This document shows, in pieces, positions 27,885 to 36,415 of a stretch of 64,000 nucleotides of DNA. The first letter of the stretch is position 1, and each line of letters starts with the position of its first letter. Position numbers and translations under genes: made by a program. The stretch lies in assembly GCA_002375995.1 (NCBI GenBank), contig DFNI01000041.1, positions 41,031 through 105,030 on the forward strand, in the 5' to 3' direction. Below the pieces are notes generated by a model, which worked only from the letters and a program-made list of their open reading frames with translations, ran no database searches and had not been told where the DNA came from. The stretch is from Acetothermia bacterium UBA3571 (GTDB lineage: Bacteria > Bipolaricaulota > Bipolaricaulia > Bipolaricaulales > Bipolaricaulaceae).

Positions 27885-27919
27885 AAAAACGTGAGACCTC
27901 CTTTCCCGGAGGCGTTTTT
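27885..27919. terminator. Terminator-like hairpin upstream of pyrG
   Basis: AAAAACG pairs with CGTTTTT around an inner CCTCC/GGAGG stem with a 6-nt loop and a 5-nt bulge. It lies in the 219-nt spacer between the divergent peroxiredoxin and pyrG genes. It could be a pyrG leader attenuator if transcription begins further upstream, or the end of a small unannotated RNA. Confidence 0.4.
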
Positions 27920-27973
27920 GGGAACGCAGCCAGGATGAGTTCCTGCATGTGGGGTGCTTCGGAGGCCCCCGTT

Positions 27974-28003
27974 TTGTGTGAGAGTGGATGTGCGGATTAG
28001 AAT
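27974..28003 (+). promoter_or_regulatory. Putative leaderless promoter of pyrG
   Basis: TTGTGT, 18-nt spacer, TAGAAT ending 7 nt before the GTG start. No ribosome site precedes the GTG, which agrees with a leaderless message. Confidence 0.45.
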
Positions 28004-28010
28004 AGCCTAC

Positions 28011-29606
28011 GTGAGAAAATTCATCTTCATCACCGGAGGGGTACTTTCGGGGCTAGGGAAAGGGGTCCTCGCCGCTTCGCTCGGCTTCCTCCTCAAGGCC
28101 CGCGGCTATAAGGTCACCCTCCAGAAGATCGACCCCTATCTGAACGTGGACGCGGGAACCATGAACCCCTACGAACACGGGGAGGTCTTCGTCACCGCCG
28201 ACGGCAAGGAATGCGACCTCGATATCGGCCGCTACGAGCGCTTCCTCCACCAGGACCTTTCCGCCTCCAACTACATCACCACCGGTCAGGTCTACTGGAA
28301 CGTGATCCAGCGAGAGCGCCGAGGAGATTACCTGGGGAAAACGGTCCAGATCATCCCCCATATCACCGAGGAGATAAAGCGCCTCATCCGCAAACCCCTG
28401 GAAGAAAGCGGGGCGGAAATCGGGATCGTGGAAGTAGGGGGCACGGTGGGCGATATCGAAGGCCTTCCCTACCTAGAGGCCCTGCGCCAAATGCGGGATG
28501 AGCTCCCCCGGGACGACACCTGCTTCGTACACCTCACCTACATCCCCGTCCTCTCCACCACCGGGGAGCTCAAGACCAAACCCACCCAGCACTCGGTGAA
28601 GGAGCTCCGCACCGTGGGCATCCAGCCGGATTTCATCGTAGCCCGGACCCATTCGCCCCTCGACCAGGGCATCCGGCGGAAGATCTCCCTTTTCTGCGAC
28701 GTTCCTCTTCCCCACGTGATCGAAGGCCTCGACCTTCCCACCATTTACGAGGTGCCGCTGGCGTTGGAGGCCGAGGGCTTCCCCGACAAAGTGCTCGCCG
28801 TGCTTTCGCTCTCGCCTCGTAAAGGGGATCACGGGGAATGGGAGGGTTTCGTCGAGAGGCTGAAGAACCCGGATTCCACCGTGCGCATCGGAATTGTGGG
28901 GAAATATGTGGAGCTCCACGACGCCTACATCTCCATCATCGAGGCCTTCCAACACGCCGGGGCTGCTTTGGGAGTACGGGTGGAGCTTTCCTGGATCCCT
29001 TCTGCTCAGGTGGAGAAAACCACCGATGTATTGAGGGACCTCGCGGGGATCCTGGTTCCCGGGGGATTCGGGGAGCGGGGGATCGAAGGGAAGATCATCA
29101 CCGCCGATTACGCCCGCCGCGAGAGGGTCCCGTACTTCGGCATATGTCTGGGGATGCAGGTAGCGGCGATCGCCTTTGCCCGCCATGCCCTGGGGCTTCG
29201 GGAGGCGAATTCCACCGAGTTCCAACCCGAGACCCCCCATCCTGTGATAGACCTTTTGCCGGAGCAAAGGCACCTCAGGGCCAAAGGGGGAACCATGCGC
29301 CTCGGGGCTTATCCCGCTGTCCTAAAGGCGAACTCGCGGGCCCGGGAGATCTACGGCAAGGCCGAGATCGCTGAGCGCCACCGCCACCGTTACGAGTTCA
29401 ACCTGGACTATCTAGGGGACTTCGAGCGGGCGGGGATGATCGCGAGCGGGCTCTCCCCGGACGGAAGGCTCGTGGAGATCGTAGAGATCCCCGATCATCC
29501 TTGGTACATCGGAGTCCAGTTCCATCCCGAGTACACCTCCCGTCCCTTGCGCCCCCATCCCCTGTTCGTAGATTTCGTGCGGGCATGTGCCGAAAGACGG
29601 TCTTGA
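28011..29606 (+). CDS. pyrG: CTP synthase
   Basis: A 531-residue enzyme that aminates UTP to CTP with glutamine and ATP. The synthetase domain opens with FIFITGGVLSGLGKGVLAAS and holds KIDPYLNVDAGTMNPYEHGE; the glutaminase domain has the nucleophile at about Cys379 (YFGICLGMQVAA) and the His-Glu pair in GVQFHPEYTSRP. GTG 28011 gives the family's normal N-terminus; an earlier in-frame GTG at 27954 does not. It is followed without gap by an LptC-like and an lptB gene, perhaps because CTP feeds CMP-Kdo and lipid activation. Confidence 0.95.
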   Translation: MRKFIFITGGVLSGLGKGVLAASLGFLLKARGYKVTLQKIDPYLNVDAGTMNPYEHGEVFVTADGKECDLDIGRYERFLHQDLSASNYITTGQVYWNVIQRERRGDYLGKTVQIIPHITEEIKRLIRKPLEESGAEIGIVEVGGTVGDIEGLPYLEALRQMRDELPRDDTCFVHLTYIPVLSTTGELKTKPTQHSVKELRTVGIQPDFIVARTHSPLDQGIRRKISLFCDVPLPHVIEGLDLPTIYEVPLALEAEGFPDKVLAVLSLSPRKGDHGEWEGFVERLKNPDSTVRIGIVGKYVELHDAYISIIEAFQHAGAALGVRVELSWIPSAQVEKTTDVLRDLAGILVPGGFGERGIEGKIITADYARRERVPYFGICLGMQVAAIAFARHALGLREANSTEFQPETPHPVIDLLPEQRHLRAKGGTMRLGAYPAVLKANSRAREIYGKAEIAERHRHRYEFNLDYLGDFERAGMIASGLSPDGRLVEIVEIPDHPWYIGVQFHPEYTSRPLRPHPLFVDFVRACAERRS

Positions 29607-30217
29607 CCGCTTTGGCCTTCCTCGTCGCCCTAGCTGGGCTGGGAGAGCGGGTCAGGGTGGAGGAGCCTTGGCTGGTTGCATACGACGCAGAGGGGCACCC
29701 CCTCTGGGAGCTCTTGGCCACGGAGGTGGAGGGCACCTCCACCGGTTGGACCGCCGTAGAGGTGACGGTGCGCGTCTTTGGTGCCGATGGCGAGGTCGCC
29801 ATCGAAGTCCATGTGGCCAAGCTCCAAACCGACCCAAAAGGTTCCCGCTGGAGTTCCGCCGCCCCCGTGGAAGGGGAAGGGGCTGACTTCCGTTTTTACG
29901 CTGAGGGAGTCCGATGGGAAGGAGAAGGACTCAGGATCGAGGGGCTCAGATTCGAATCCGGCGAGCTCGCGCTCACCGCCCAAGTCGCCACTTGGAGCCG
30001 GGACGGAAGCTGGCACTTAATGGGGGCAGTGGCGAGTTACGGGGAGTGGGAACTTGAGTTCTCCCGGGGTGTTTACCATCAGGACGAAGAGGTATTGGAA
30101 ATCACGGAAGGCCTCGTGGCCCGAGGCTGGGGTTGGCGGGTACGGGCCGAGGGGGCCAAGATAGACATACCCACAAAGAGGGTGACGCTCCAGGAGGTCG
30201 AGGTTGTCGAAGCTTGA
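29585..30217 (+). CDS. LptC/LptA-like envelope protein
   Basis: A 210-residue protein with an N-terminal hydrophobic signal or anchor (LTALAFLVALAGLG). The rest is beta-rich with repeated short strands (FYAEGVRWEGEGLRIEGLRF, LTAQVATWSRDG), as in the beta-jellyroll LPS-transport proteins LptC and LptA. It overlaps pyrG by 22 nt and its end overlaps lptB by 14 nt, and lptB neighbours are usually lptC or lptA. Sequence similarity alone is weak, so the call leans on context. It implies an outer membrane. Confidence 0.55.
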   Translation: MCRKTVLTALAFLVALAGLGERVRVEEPWLVAYDAEGHPLWELLATEVEGTSTGWTAVEVTVRVFGADGEVAIEVHVAKLQTDPKGSRWSSAAPVEGEGADFRFYAEGVRWEGEGLRIEGLRFESGELALTAQVATWSRDGSWHLMGAVASYGEWELEFSRGVYHQDEEVLEITEGLVARGWGWRVRAEGAKIDIPTKRVTLQEVEVVEA

Positions 30218-30917
30218 GGCCACCGGGCTCACCAAGCGCTTCGGGAAGCGTCAGGTAATTGTGGACCTGAACATCGCCTTCGAGTCCGGCGAGATCTTCG
30301 GCCTTCTGGGACCCAACGGGGCGGGAAAGACCACCACCTTTTACCTCTTGGTGGGGTTCCTTTCGGCCAATCGGGGAAGAGTCTATCTCGATGGGAACAG
30401 AATAGATCACCTTCCCTTTTTCCGGCGGGCACGGCTCGGGATCCAATACCTCCCCCAAGAGCCCTCGATTTTCTCCCACACCACCGTGCGCGGGAACATC
30501 CAACTGGCACTGGAGGGAGCACGACGCCGCTGGGACGGAGGGGTGGAGGGGATCGTGGACGAGCTCGGGCTCCGGGCGCTCTTGAGACGGCCAGCCCTCG
30601 CCCTATCGGCGGGGGAACGGCGCCGGGTGGAGATCGCCCGCGCGCTGGTCACCTCGCCCAAGTTCCTCCTTCTGGACGAGCCCTTCACCGGGGTCGACCC
30701 CTTAACCATTTCGGAGCTCCAGGTTCTCTTGGCCGACCTCTCCCGCCGGGGGATCGGGGTGGTGATTACCGACCATAACGTGCGCGACGCCCTCAAGATC
30801 ACCGCCTACGCCTACCTGATCCACGAGGGAAGGATCATCGCCCAGGGGACGCCGGAAGAGCTCCTGGAGGATCCCCTGGCCAAGCGGTACTACCTGGGCG
30901 AAGATTTTTCGCTTTGA
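30204..30917 (+). CDS. lptB: LPS-export ABC ATPase LptB
   Basis: A 237-residue ATPase. Beyond Walker A (GPNGAGKTTTF) and Walker B (FLLLDEPFTGVDPL), it has family-specific strings of LptB: GIQYLPQEPSIF, VVITDHNVRDALKITAYAYL and the C-terminal YYLGEDFSL. The signature is LSAGERRRVEIARAL. LptB drives LptFG to move lipopolysaccharide toward the outer membrane; lptF/lptG are not in the window. TTG 30204 is the start, behind CAGGAGGTCGAGG inside the preceding gene. Confidence 0.9.
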   Translation: MSKLEATGLTKRFGKRQVIVDLNIAFESGEIFGLLGPNGAGKTTTFYLLVGFLSANRGRVYLDGNRIDHLPFFRRARLGIQYLPQEPSIFSHTTVRGNIQLALEGARRRWDGGVEGIVDELGLRALLRRPALALSAGERRRVEIARALVTSPKFLLLDEPFTGVDPLTISELQVLLADLSRRGIGVVITDHNVRDALKITAYAYLIHEGRIIAQGTPEELLEDPLAKRYYLGEDFSL

Positions 30918-31006
30918 GACCACAACCCTCGGGAGATCCGTGCCATCCAACGTTTGGGTGACAGAGCGCCTAATGGCGCTTCGCCGGATGGCCCTAGAGC
31001 GAGGCC

Positions 31007-31837
31007 TCATAAGTCAAATAGCGAGAGGTCTCGTGCGTCCGGTTCCCTTTCCTCAGGAAGCGATGGTCCTTTCTCCCCTTCGGCGGCTTCCTCCCGCGCA
31101 CGCTCGTTTTGTGCCTGCACGGTTTCCGTCCCTGCATCCGCACCGGCTTGGGGCGCAAAGGAACCGGGTTTTCCCTCCACCTCCTTGGGCTGAGGGTTCA
31201 TCTGGTCGCGGATGCAGAACTCGGTGAACGGGCAATACCTACATTGGTCATATTCCCATTCGCTCTTGTCCGGAAGAGGCGGGAGCTTCCCCTCGCGGAA
31301 GATCAGGCGATGGAGGTCTTGAAACTGCTCAAGAACGCGCCTCACTGTCTCCTCATCCCGCTCCACCACGAACTCCCGCAGGGCCTGGTTGGCTTTATTC
31401 TCCATGAGGATGATCCCCCGGGGGACATCCAGGTAGTGGAGGTAGAGCTGGAGTTGGAGGTAATGGTCCCGCCGGGGCCGCGCCACCGCCTGGTCAAACT
31501 GGTAGGGGTGGACGCTCTTTATCTCCACCACGAAGTTCTCCCCGCCCAAGGAGATGATGGCGTCGGCACGGCCGTGAAAGAGGGGGTTCGGGGGGAGGGG
31601 GACCTCCGCTGCCACGGCGATCCCCATGGAGAAAAGGGCCCCTACGATCCGACGGTGCACGTCGTCCCCCACCGCCATCCTGCGGGCGGACTGGCCGTCC
31701 AGGGGAGGGCGGGGAAAGCCCTTAACGGAGTAATAGATCTGCCGGGGGCACTTGGAGACCTCGCTCACGTAAAAGTAGTCCCGCTCCCTGGGTTCCTCCT
31801 CCCGGGCGAAGAACTCCTCAAGTCTCTCTACAAGCAT
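31007..31837 (-). CDS. Stand-alone Cas4-like PD-(D/E)XK nuclease with Fe-S cysteines
   Basis: 276 residues. YFYVSEVSKCPRQIYY carries the first cluster cysteine, GDDVHRRI the RecB-type histidine, GRADAI...NFVVEIKS the nuclease D-ExK core, YLQLQLYLHYL the Q-motif, and CRYCPFTEFC the remaining cysteines. This is the Cas4/AddB-like arrangement with a [4Fe-4S] cluster. The last ~60 residues are acidic and low-complexity. No CRISPR array or other cas gene is in the window, so it is a solo Cas4-like enzyme, perhaps for DNA repair or end processing. It starts 2 nt after the PKD lipoprotein stop. Confidence 0.75.
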   Translation of the reverse strand: MLVERLEEFFAREEEPRERDYFYVSEVSKCPRQIYYSVKGFPRPPLDGQSARRMAVGDDVHRRIVGALFSMGIAVAAEVPLPPNPLFHGRADAIISLGGENFVVEIKSVHPYQFDQAVARPRRDHYLQLQLYLHYLDVPRGIILMENKANQALREFVVERDEETVRRVLEQFQDLHRLIFREGKLPPLPDKSEWEYDQCRYCPFTEFCIRDQMNPQPKEVEGKPGSFAPQAGADAGTETVQAQNERAREEAAEGEKGPSLPEEREPDARDLSLFDL

Positions 31838-31839
31838 CC

Positions 31840-32475
31840 TTACCCCCGGGGTATATCGGCGTGGAGGACCTCGGTGTAGATCTCCGTTAGGTCCTCATCG
31901 ATCTGGTGGGGACGAAGGGGCGAATTGAGCCCGAAGTCCCGTTCCTCTCCCGGGGAGATATCGTAAAGCAGGGTAGAGACCTCGCCGATCAAATCCCCTG
32001 TAGGGCTATAGAACCGCACCGCTACTCGCCCGATGGAGATAGGGCGTTGGCCGATATTTCGCACCCTGCCCGTGACCTCGATCCCCCAAGGCGTCTCCCC
32101 CATCTCCCAATCCAATACGTCCAGAGGATAAGAGACCCCCACTGTAATCTCAGCCGCCGTGCGCCCGGAAAGGCCCGAATCGTCGAACACCGTCAGGACC
32201 ACCTTGTACGTGCCCTCTTCTGTGAACCGGTGCTGCACGGCAATTCCCTCATCCAAAGTGCCGTCGCCGAAGTCCCAGTGGTACTCCACCACCCGCCCGT
32301 CCGGGTCATGGGAGGCGGAAGCATCGAAGGAGATCAACAATGGGGCCTCGCCGCCCAGAGGAGAGAAGGTGAAAGAGGCCACCGGCGGCTCGCCCCCTGG
32401 CTGGAGACACCCCCCTAAACCCAATCCCAGCGCTCCCGACAAAATTCCCACCAATGTTCCCTTTAGAATTCGCAT
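31840..32475 (-). CDS. PKD-domain lipoprotein
   Basis: 211 residues with a lipoprotein signal peptide; the lipobox is LGGC with Cys23. A PKD Ig-like domain follows (FDASASHDPDGRVVEYHWDF, then GDGTLDEGIAVQHRFTEEGT). The C-terminal ~90 residues (VRNIGQRPISIGRVAVRFYS) look like the FxLYD-type accessory sandwich. Such proteins are anchored envelope adhesion or structural modules. It is the first gene of a two-gene unit with the Cas4-like nuclease, though the functions seem unrelated. It is divergent from the NosD-DUF192 gene. Confidence 0.75.
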   Translation of the reverse strand: MRILKGTLVGILSGALGLGLGGCLQPGGEPPVASFTFSPLGGEAPLLISFDASASHDPDGRVVEYHWDFGDGTLDEGIAVQHRFTEEGTYKVVLTVFDDSGLSGRTAAEITVGVSYPLDVLDWEMGETPWGIEVTGRVRNIGQRPISIGRVAVRFYSPTGDLIGEVSTLLYDISPGEERDFGLNSPLRPHQIDEDLTEIYTEVLHADIPRG

Positions 32476-32553
32476 CGTCGGAGGATTATAACCGGCCGCT
32501 GTTGCCGGGCATGAACTCAGTGGTTATCGTTTGCCCAGCGACGAAAGGAGGAG

Positions 32554-34410
32554 ATGGTGAGGATCTGGATTTTCCTTTTGGTGGTCCTTCTTTCCTGGGG
32601 GGCCTTCGCCGCCACCCGGGGCCCCATCGTGATACTCTCCAATGAAGACTTCACCCCGGAAAACGGCGTGGTCGCCGGAACCGGCACCCCCGACGATCCC
32701 TACGTCATTGCCGGCTGGGAGATCCTGTTGAAGGGGGAGCGGTACGGGATCCGGGTGGAGAACGTGGACGCCTACTTCGTGATCCGGGGATGTCTGATTC
32801 GTGGGGCCATGGATCCCGAGGGAGCGGCCATCTTTGTGAACCTCTCTTCCCACGGGACTATCGAGGACAACATCGTGCGGGACTCGGAAAACGGGATCAT
32901 TATCTCCAACTCCACCGACTTCGCCCTGCGCGACAACTACCTGGAGGTGAAGCGGCTGGGCCTGCGGGTGACGGGCCTCGAGCGGGCCCACTTCGACCAC
33001 GAGATCGCCGACACCAACACCGTAAACGGCCGCCCTGTCAAGTACTACTTCAGCCTCGAGGGGGAGGAAATAGACGATATCGAAGCCGGCCACATCACCG
33101 TGGCCTTCTCCCGGAACGTGGTCCTCTCGGGGGTCAAAGTTTACAACGGCGATGGGATCTACATCGCCTTCTCCCAAAACGTCACCGTACAGGGGGCCGA
33201 CCTCTTCCTCAATCCCACCGTGGCAATCACCGTTTACCACTCCCAGGATGTTTTGGTCCGGGACTGCGAGCGGATCGCCAACTCCAATCTCGCCGGGGTC
33301 AAGGTCTTCTTGTCCGACGGGGTCGAGGTGAAGGACTCGGGGCTCCTTGTGAACGGCCACGGCGTGAGCGTGGATGCCTCGAACGGGGTCCGTGTCACGA
33401 ATAACTACTTCTACAAGAACGCCATTGGGATCTACGTATCGGGAGCCTCTCGAGACTTCACCGCCTCCCGCAACCTCTTCTACCGGGACAAGATCGCGGT
33501 GAAGTTGGATTCCGCCATCGGGGCCGAGGTTACGGCCTCCACGTTCTCGGAGAACGACATCGGGGTGGAGGTCCGGGGAACTACGTCCCGTTACCACATC
33601 GCCCGGAACACCATGGTGGGGTGTGGCTACGGGGTGGATTCCCTAGGGTCGCAAGGGGTCATCGAGGAGAACCTCATCGCCCTCGCCAACATCGCCATCA
33701 TCTTCGAGGAAGCCTACAAGCAGGCTTTCCCCACCGGGAACACCGTGCGCCGGAACCTGCTTTACCGTTCCTTCGAGGCCATCTACCTGGGCACCGAGAC
33801 CCGGGAGACATGGATCTACGAGAACCTCTTTTGGAATTACGAGCGGCGCGGCCGGGACCTGGGCGACAACGTGTGGGCCCCGATGGGCAAAGGAAACTGG
33901 TACTCGGGTTACACCGGCGAGGACGCCGACGGAAACGGCATCGGCGATGAATCGGTTTACTTCGGGGGCGGAGGCGAGGACCCCGCCCCCCTCATGGACC
34001 GGGATGCGGTGGGGAGGATCCTGGGAGCCCTCTCGACCGCCGGGGTGCGCACGGCGGTCCTGGTGGACTCGGAGGGAAACGAGGCCGAATTAGAGGTGCT
34101 AGTGGCCGACGAGTACCACGAGAGGTTCTTGGGGTTCCAGGCTTTGCCTCCCGAGTGGGCCCGGGACCTCGCGATCCTCTTCGTGTGGGATGAGCCCGGG
34201 AAATACAAGTTCCATATGCGCAACGTGTACTTGCCTTTGGAGCTTTTCCTCTTCGACGTGGAGGGCAACCTCGCGGGGAAGATCTCTATGGAGACCGATC
34301 CGGAGAAGATCTACGAGCCGGAGAAGCTGTTCACCTTCGCGCTGGAGATACCGGCAGCGAGGTGGGCGGAGCTCGGGTTGGGGGAGGTGGAAAAGATCGT
34401 CCTCCCATGA
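32554..34410 (+). CDS. NosD-like beta-helix protein fused to a DUF192 domain
   Basis: 618 residues with a signal peptide (WIFLLVVLLSWGAFA). Residues ~35-450 form a right-handed beta-helix with repeated turns such as GTIEDNIVRDSENGIIISNS and RVTNNYFYKNAIGIYVSG, the NosD/carbohydrate-binding type. The C-terminal ~125 residues are DUF192: HERFLGFQALPPEWA, ILFVWDEPGKYKFHMRNVYL and a final FALEIPA. DUF192 usually occurs as a separate small secreted protein; fusion to a beta-helix is unusual. ATG 32554 follows AAAGGAGGAG. The stop overlaps the HAD gene start (ATGA). Confidence 0.75.
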   Translation: MVRIWIFLLVVLLSWGAFAATRGPIVILSNEDFTPENGVVAGTGTPDDPYVIAGWEILLKGERYGIRVENVDAYFVIRGCLIRGAMDPEGAAIFVNLSSHGTIEDNIVRDSENGIIISNSTDFALRDNYLEVKRLGLRVTGLERAHFDHEIADTNTVNGRPVKYYFSLEGEEIDDIEAGHITVAFSRNVVLSGVKVYNGDGIYIAFSQNVTVQGADLFLNPTVAITVYHSQDVLVRDCERIANSNLAGVKVFLSDGVEVKDSGLLVNGHGVSVDASNGVRVTNNYFYKNAIGIYVSGASRDFTASRNLFYRDKIAVKLDSAIGAEVTASTFSENDIGVEVRGTTSRYHIARNTMVGCGYGVDSLGSQGVIEENLIALANIAIIFEEAYKQAFPTGNTVRRNLLYRSFEAIYLGTETRETWIYENLFWNYERRGRDLGDNVWAPMGKGNWYSGYTGEDADGNGIGDESVYFGGGGEDPAPLMDRDAVGRILGALSTAGVRTAVLVDSEGNEAELEVLVADEYHERFLGFQALPPEWARDLAILFVWDEPGKYKFHMRNVYLPLELFLFDVEGNLAGKISMETDPEKIYEPEKLFTFALEIPAARWAELGLGEVEKIVLP

Positions 34411-35051
34411 AGAGGATCCGGGCGGTCTTCTTCGACCTGGACGGGACCCTGGTGCGATATCGGGGGGTGGACTTCGAGTCCAGCTGGGGCGCCATCGGGG
34501 TGGCCGCGGGGCTCGCCGTGGAGTGGAAGCGGGTGCAGGAACGCTACCTCCCGCACCCCGAGCTTTACGACCGCTGGCTCCAGGCCAACGCCGAACTCCT
34601 GGCGGGTCGGGCGGTGGAGCCGATCCTCAAGAAGCTCTTGCCCCCGCCTTACCCCGAGGGCGCCCGCGAGGCCTTGGAGGCGCTGCGGGCCCGAGGAATG
34701 GTCCTGGGGATCATTTCCTCGGGCCTGAGCCTCGTGGCCGACTACGTAAGGGAGGACCTGGGGCTCGATTTCGCCGTGGCGAATGTCCTCGAGGTGCGGG
34801 ACGGCCGCTTCACCGGTAGGGCCCACCTCCGGGTCCCGCTGTGGGAGAAGGACAAAGTGGTGCACCGGATGGCAGCCGAACACGGACTCGCCTCCGAAGA
34901 GATCGCCTTCGTGGGCGACAACTTCAACGACATCGCGGTCTTCCGCACCGTGGGCCTCGGGATCGCTTACGCCCCCAAGGACCCCCGGGTGGCCGAGGCC
35001 GCTCATGTGGTAACCCACGAGTTCAGGGAAATACCCGCATTGATCCCCTAA
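34407..35051 (+). CDS. HAD-superfamily phosphatase, phosphoserine-phosphatase-like
   Basis: A 214-residue HAD hydrolase. Motif I is FFDLDGTLV, motif II IISSGLS, motif III/IV KDKVVHRM...FVGDNFNDIAVF. The helical cap between residues ~20-85 and the GDNFND ending resemble SerB-type phosphatases. ATG 34407 overlaps the stop of the beta-helix gene. Substrate cannot be set; phosphoserine or another small phosphomonoester is plausible. Confidence 0.8.
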   Translation: MKRIRAVFFDLDGTLVRYRGVDFESSWGAIGVAAGLAVEWKRVQERYLPHPELYDRWLQANAELLAGRAVEPILKKLLPPPYPEGAREALEALRARGMVLGIISSGLSLVADYVREDLGLDFAVANVLEVRDGRFTGRAHLRVPLWEKDKVVHRMAAEHGLASEEIAFVGDNFNDIAVFRTVGLGIAYAPKDPRVAEAAHVVTHEFREIPALIP

Positions 35052-35052
35052 G

Positions 35053-35081
35053 TTGACCAAAACCCCGCCCGGGTACACAAT
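35053..35081 (+). promoter_or_regulatory. Putative ftsZ promoter
   Basis: TTGACC, 17-nt spacer, CACAAT, right after the HAD stop codon; a GGGAAAGGGGG ribosome site follows before ATG 35096. Confidence 0.5.
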
Positions 35082-35095
35082 GGGAAAGGGGGCCC

Positions 35096-36415
35096 ATGGA
35101 CGAGCGAGAGAAGGAGTTCCACCTCAAGTGGCGCCGGGTGTTGGGGGCGCTCAAGGACCAAGTCCTCCGGGCCTGTCTTCCCGCTGATCCCGCCAAGATA
35201 CGCGTAAGCGGCGATGTCCTCGTGATCGAGGTGGAGAGCAAGTTCAAGAAGAACTATGTGCTTCGGAAACTCCCTAAACTTCAGGCTGCGGTGGAGGAGG
35301 TCTTCGGGCCACTCACCGTTCAGGTCACTGAGCTCCCGCTGGTGGAGGAGATGGAGCGGGCCGCGGAGGAGGAACCCGGAGCGCAAATCGTGGTAGTGGG
35401 GGTGGGCAACGGGGGGATCAACGCCCTGGGAAGGATCCGCGAGGCAGGCCTGCGGGGGGTGCGCACCATCGCCGTGGACACCGACTCCCAACTCCTCTCC
35501 GTGTGTCGGGCCGACGAGAAATTGGAGCTCGGCCGCGAGGTGACTGGGGGCCGGAGCACGGGAGGCGATCACAAGAAGGGCAAGCTCGCCGCCGAAGAGG
35601 CTGCGTGGGAGGTGAAGTCGCTCCTCGAGGGGGCGGATCTGGTGTTCCTCACCTGTGGCCTGGGGGGCGGCACCGGCACGGGGGCGTCCCCGGTGATCGC
35701 CAAGATCGCCCGGGAACTCGGGGCCTTGACGGTGGGGGTGGTGACCCTGCCGTTTTCCTTCGAGGGCACGGCCCGGGCCGAGCGGGCGAAGGAGGGCCTT
35801 AAGGAACTCCGGGAGGCGGCCGATGTGGTGATCGTGATCGACAACGACAAGCTCTTCTCCCTCTCCCACCAGCGACCCACGATGCTCCAGGCCTTCTCCC
35901 TGGCCAACGATGTGCTCCTAAAGGGCGTTCAGGGGATTACCGATCTCATCACTATCCCCGGGGTGGTGAACCTGGACTTCGCAGATGTGGCCTCGGTGCT
36001 GCGGGGGGCGGGGACGGCGATGATGGGCACGGGCGAGGCCCAGGGGGATAACCGCGCCGTGCGGGCCGCCAAGGAGGCGTGTCAAAACCCCCTGCTGGAA
36101 GGGGGGACCATCAGGGGAGCCAGAAAGATCCTCCTCAACGTCACCGGCGGGGATGACCTCACGTTGGCCGAGGTTACCCAAGCCGCCGAGGCGGTGCGCA
36201 AGGAGGCCCTCACTGAGGCGGAGCTCGTCTTCGGGGCGGTGGTGCGGGAGGAGTTCACCGGTAGCCTCCGCATTACCGTGATCGCCGCCGACTTCCAGGA
36301 GGTCTTCTTCATGGAGGAGGAAGAGGAACTACCCAAGCCTCCACCCAAAAAGAAAGGGAAGATCGACCGTTCTAACCTCGACTATCCTGCCTTCCTGCGC
36401 CGCCGGGAGGGCTGA
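35096..36415 (+). CDS. ftsZ: FtsZ cell-division GTPase with an extra N-terminal DnaX/DnaA-like domain
   Basis: 439 residues. From about residue 97 it is a normal FtsZ: VVVGVGNGGINA, the tubulin G-box LGGGTGTGAS (GGGTGTG at 190-196), the T7 synergy loop NLDFADV (N292, D294, D297) and a C-terminal tail ending DYPAFLRR, as in FtsZ tails that bind membrane tethers. Residues 1-80 are extra: W12-RRVLGALKDQVL, a DVLVIEVESKF strand and a closing helix VEEVFGPLTVQV, recalling the KH-like fold of the DnaX C-terminal domain or DnaA domain I. I know of no FtsZ with such a domain. No ftsA is adjacent; the next gene overlaps by 1 nt. Confidence 0.88.
   Translation: MDEREKEFHLKWRRVLGALKDQVLRACLPADPAKIRVSGDVLVIEVESKFKKNYVLRKLPKLQAAVEEVFGPLTVQVTELPLVEEMERAAEEEPGAQIVVVGVGNGGINALGRIREAGLRGVRTIAVDTDSQLLSVCRADEKLELGREVTGGRSTGGDHKKGKLAAEEAAWEVKSLLEGADLVFLTCGLGGGTGTGASPVIAKIARELGALTVGVVTLPFSFEGTARAERAKEGLKELREAADVVIVIDNDKLFSLSHQRPTMLQAFSLANDVLLKGVQGITDLITIPGVVNLDFADVASVLRGAGTAMMGTGEAQGDNRAVRAAKEACQNPLLEGGTIRGARKILLNVTGGDDLTLAEVTQAAEAVRKEALTEAELVFGAVVREEFTGSLRITVIAADFQEVFFMEEEEELPKPPPKKKGKIDRSNLDYPAFLRRREG

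Noticed and set aside
31007..31837. CRISPR-Cas locus around the Cas4-like gene
   Set aside because: No direct-repeat array and no cas1, cas2 or effector gene could be seen on either side.
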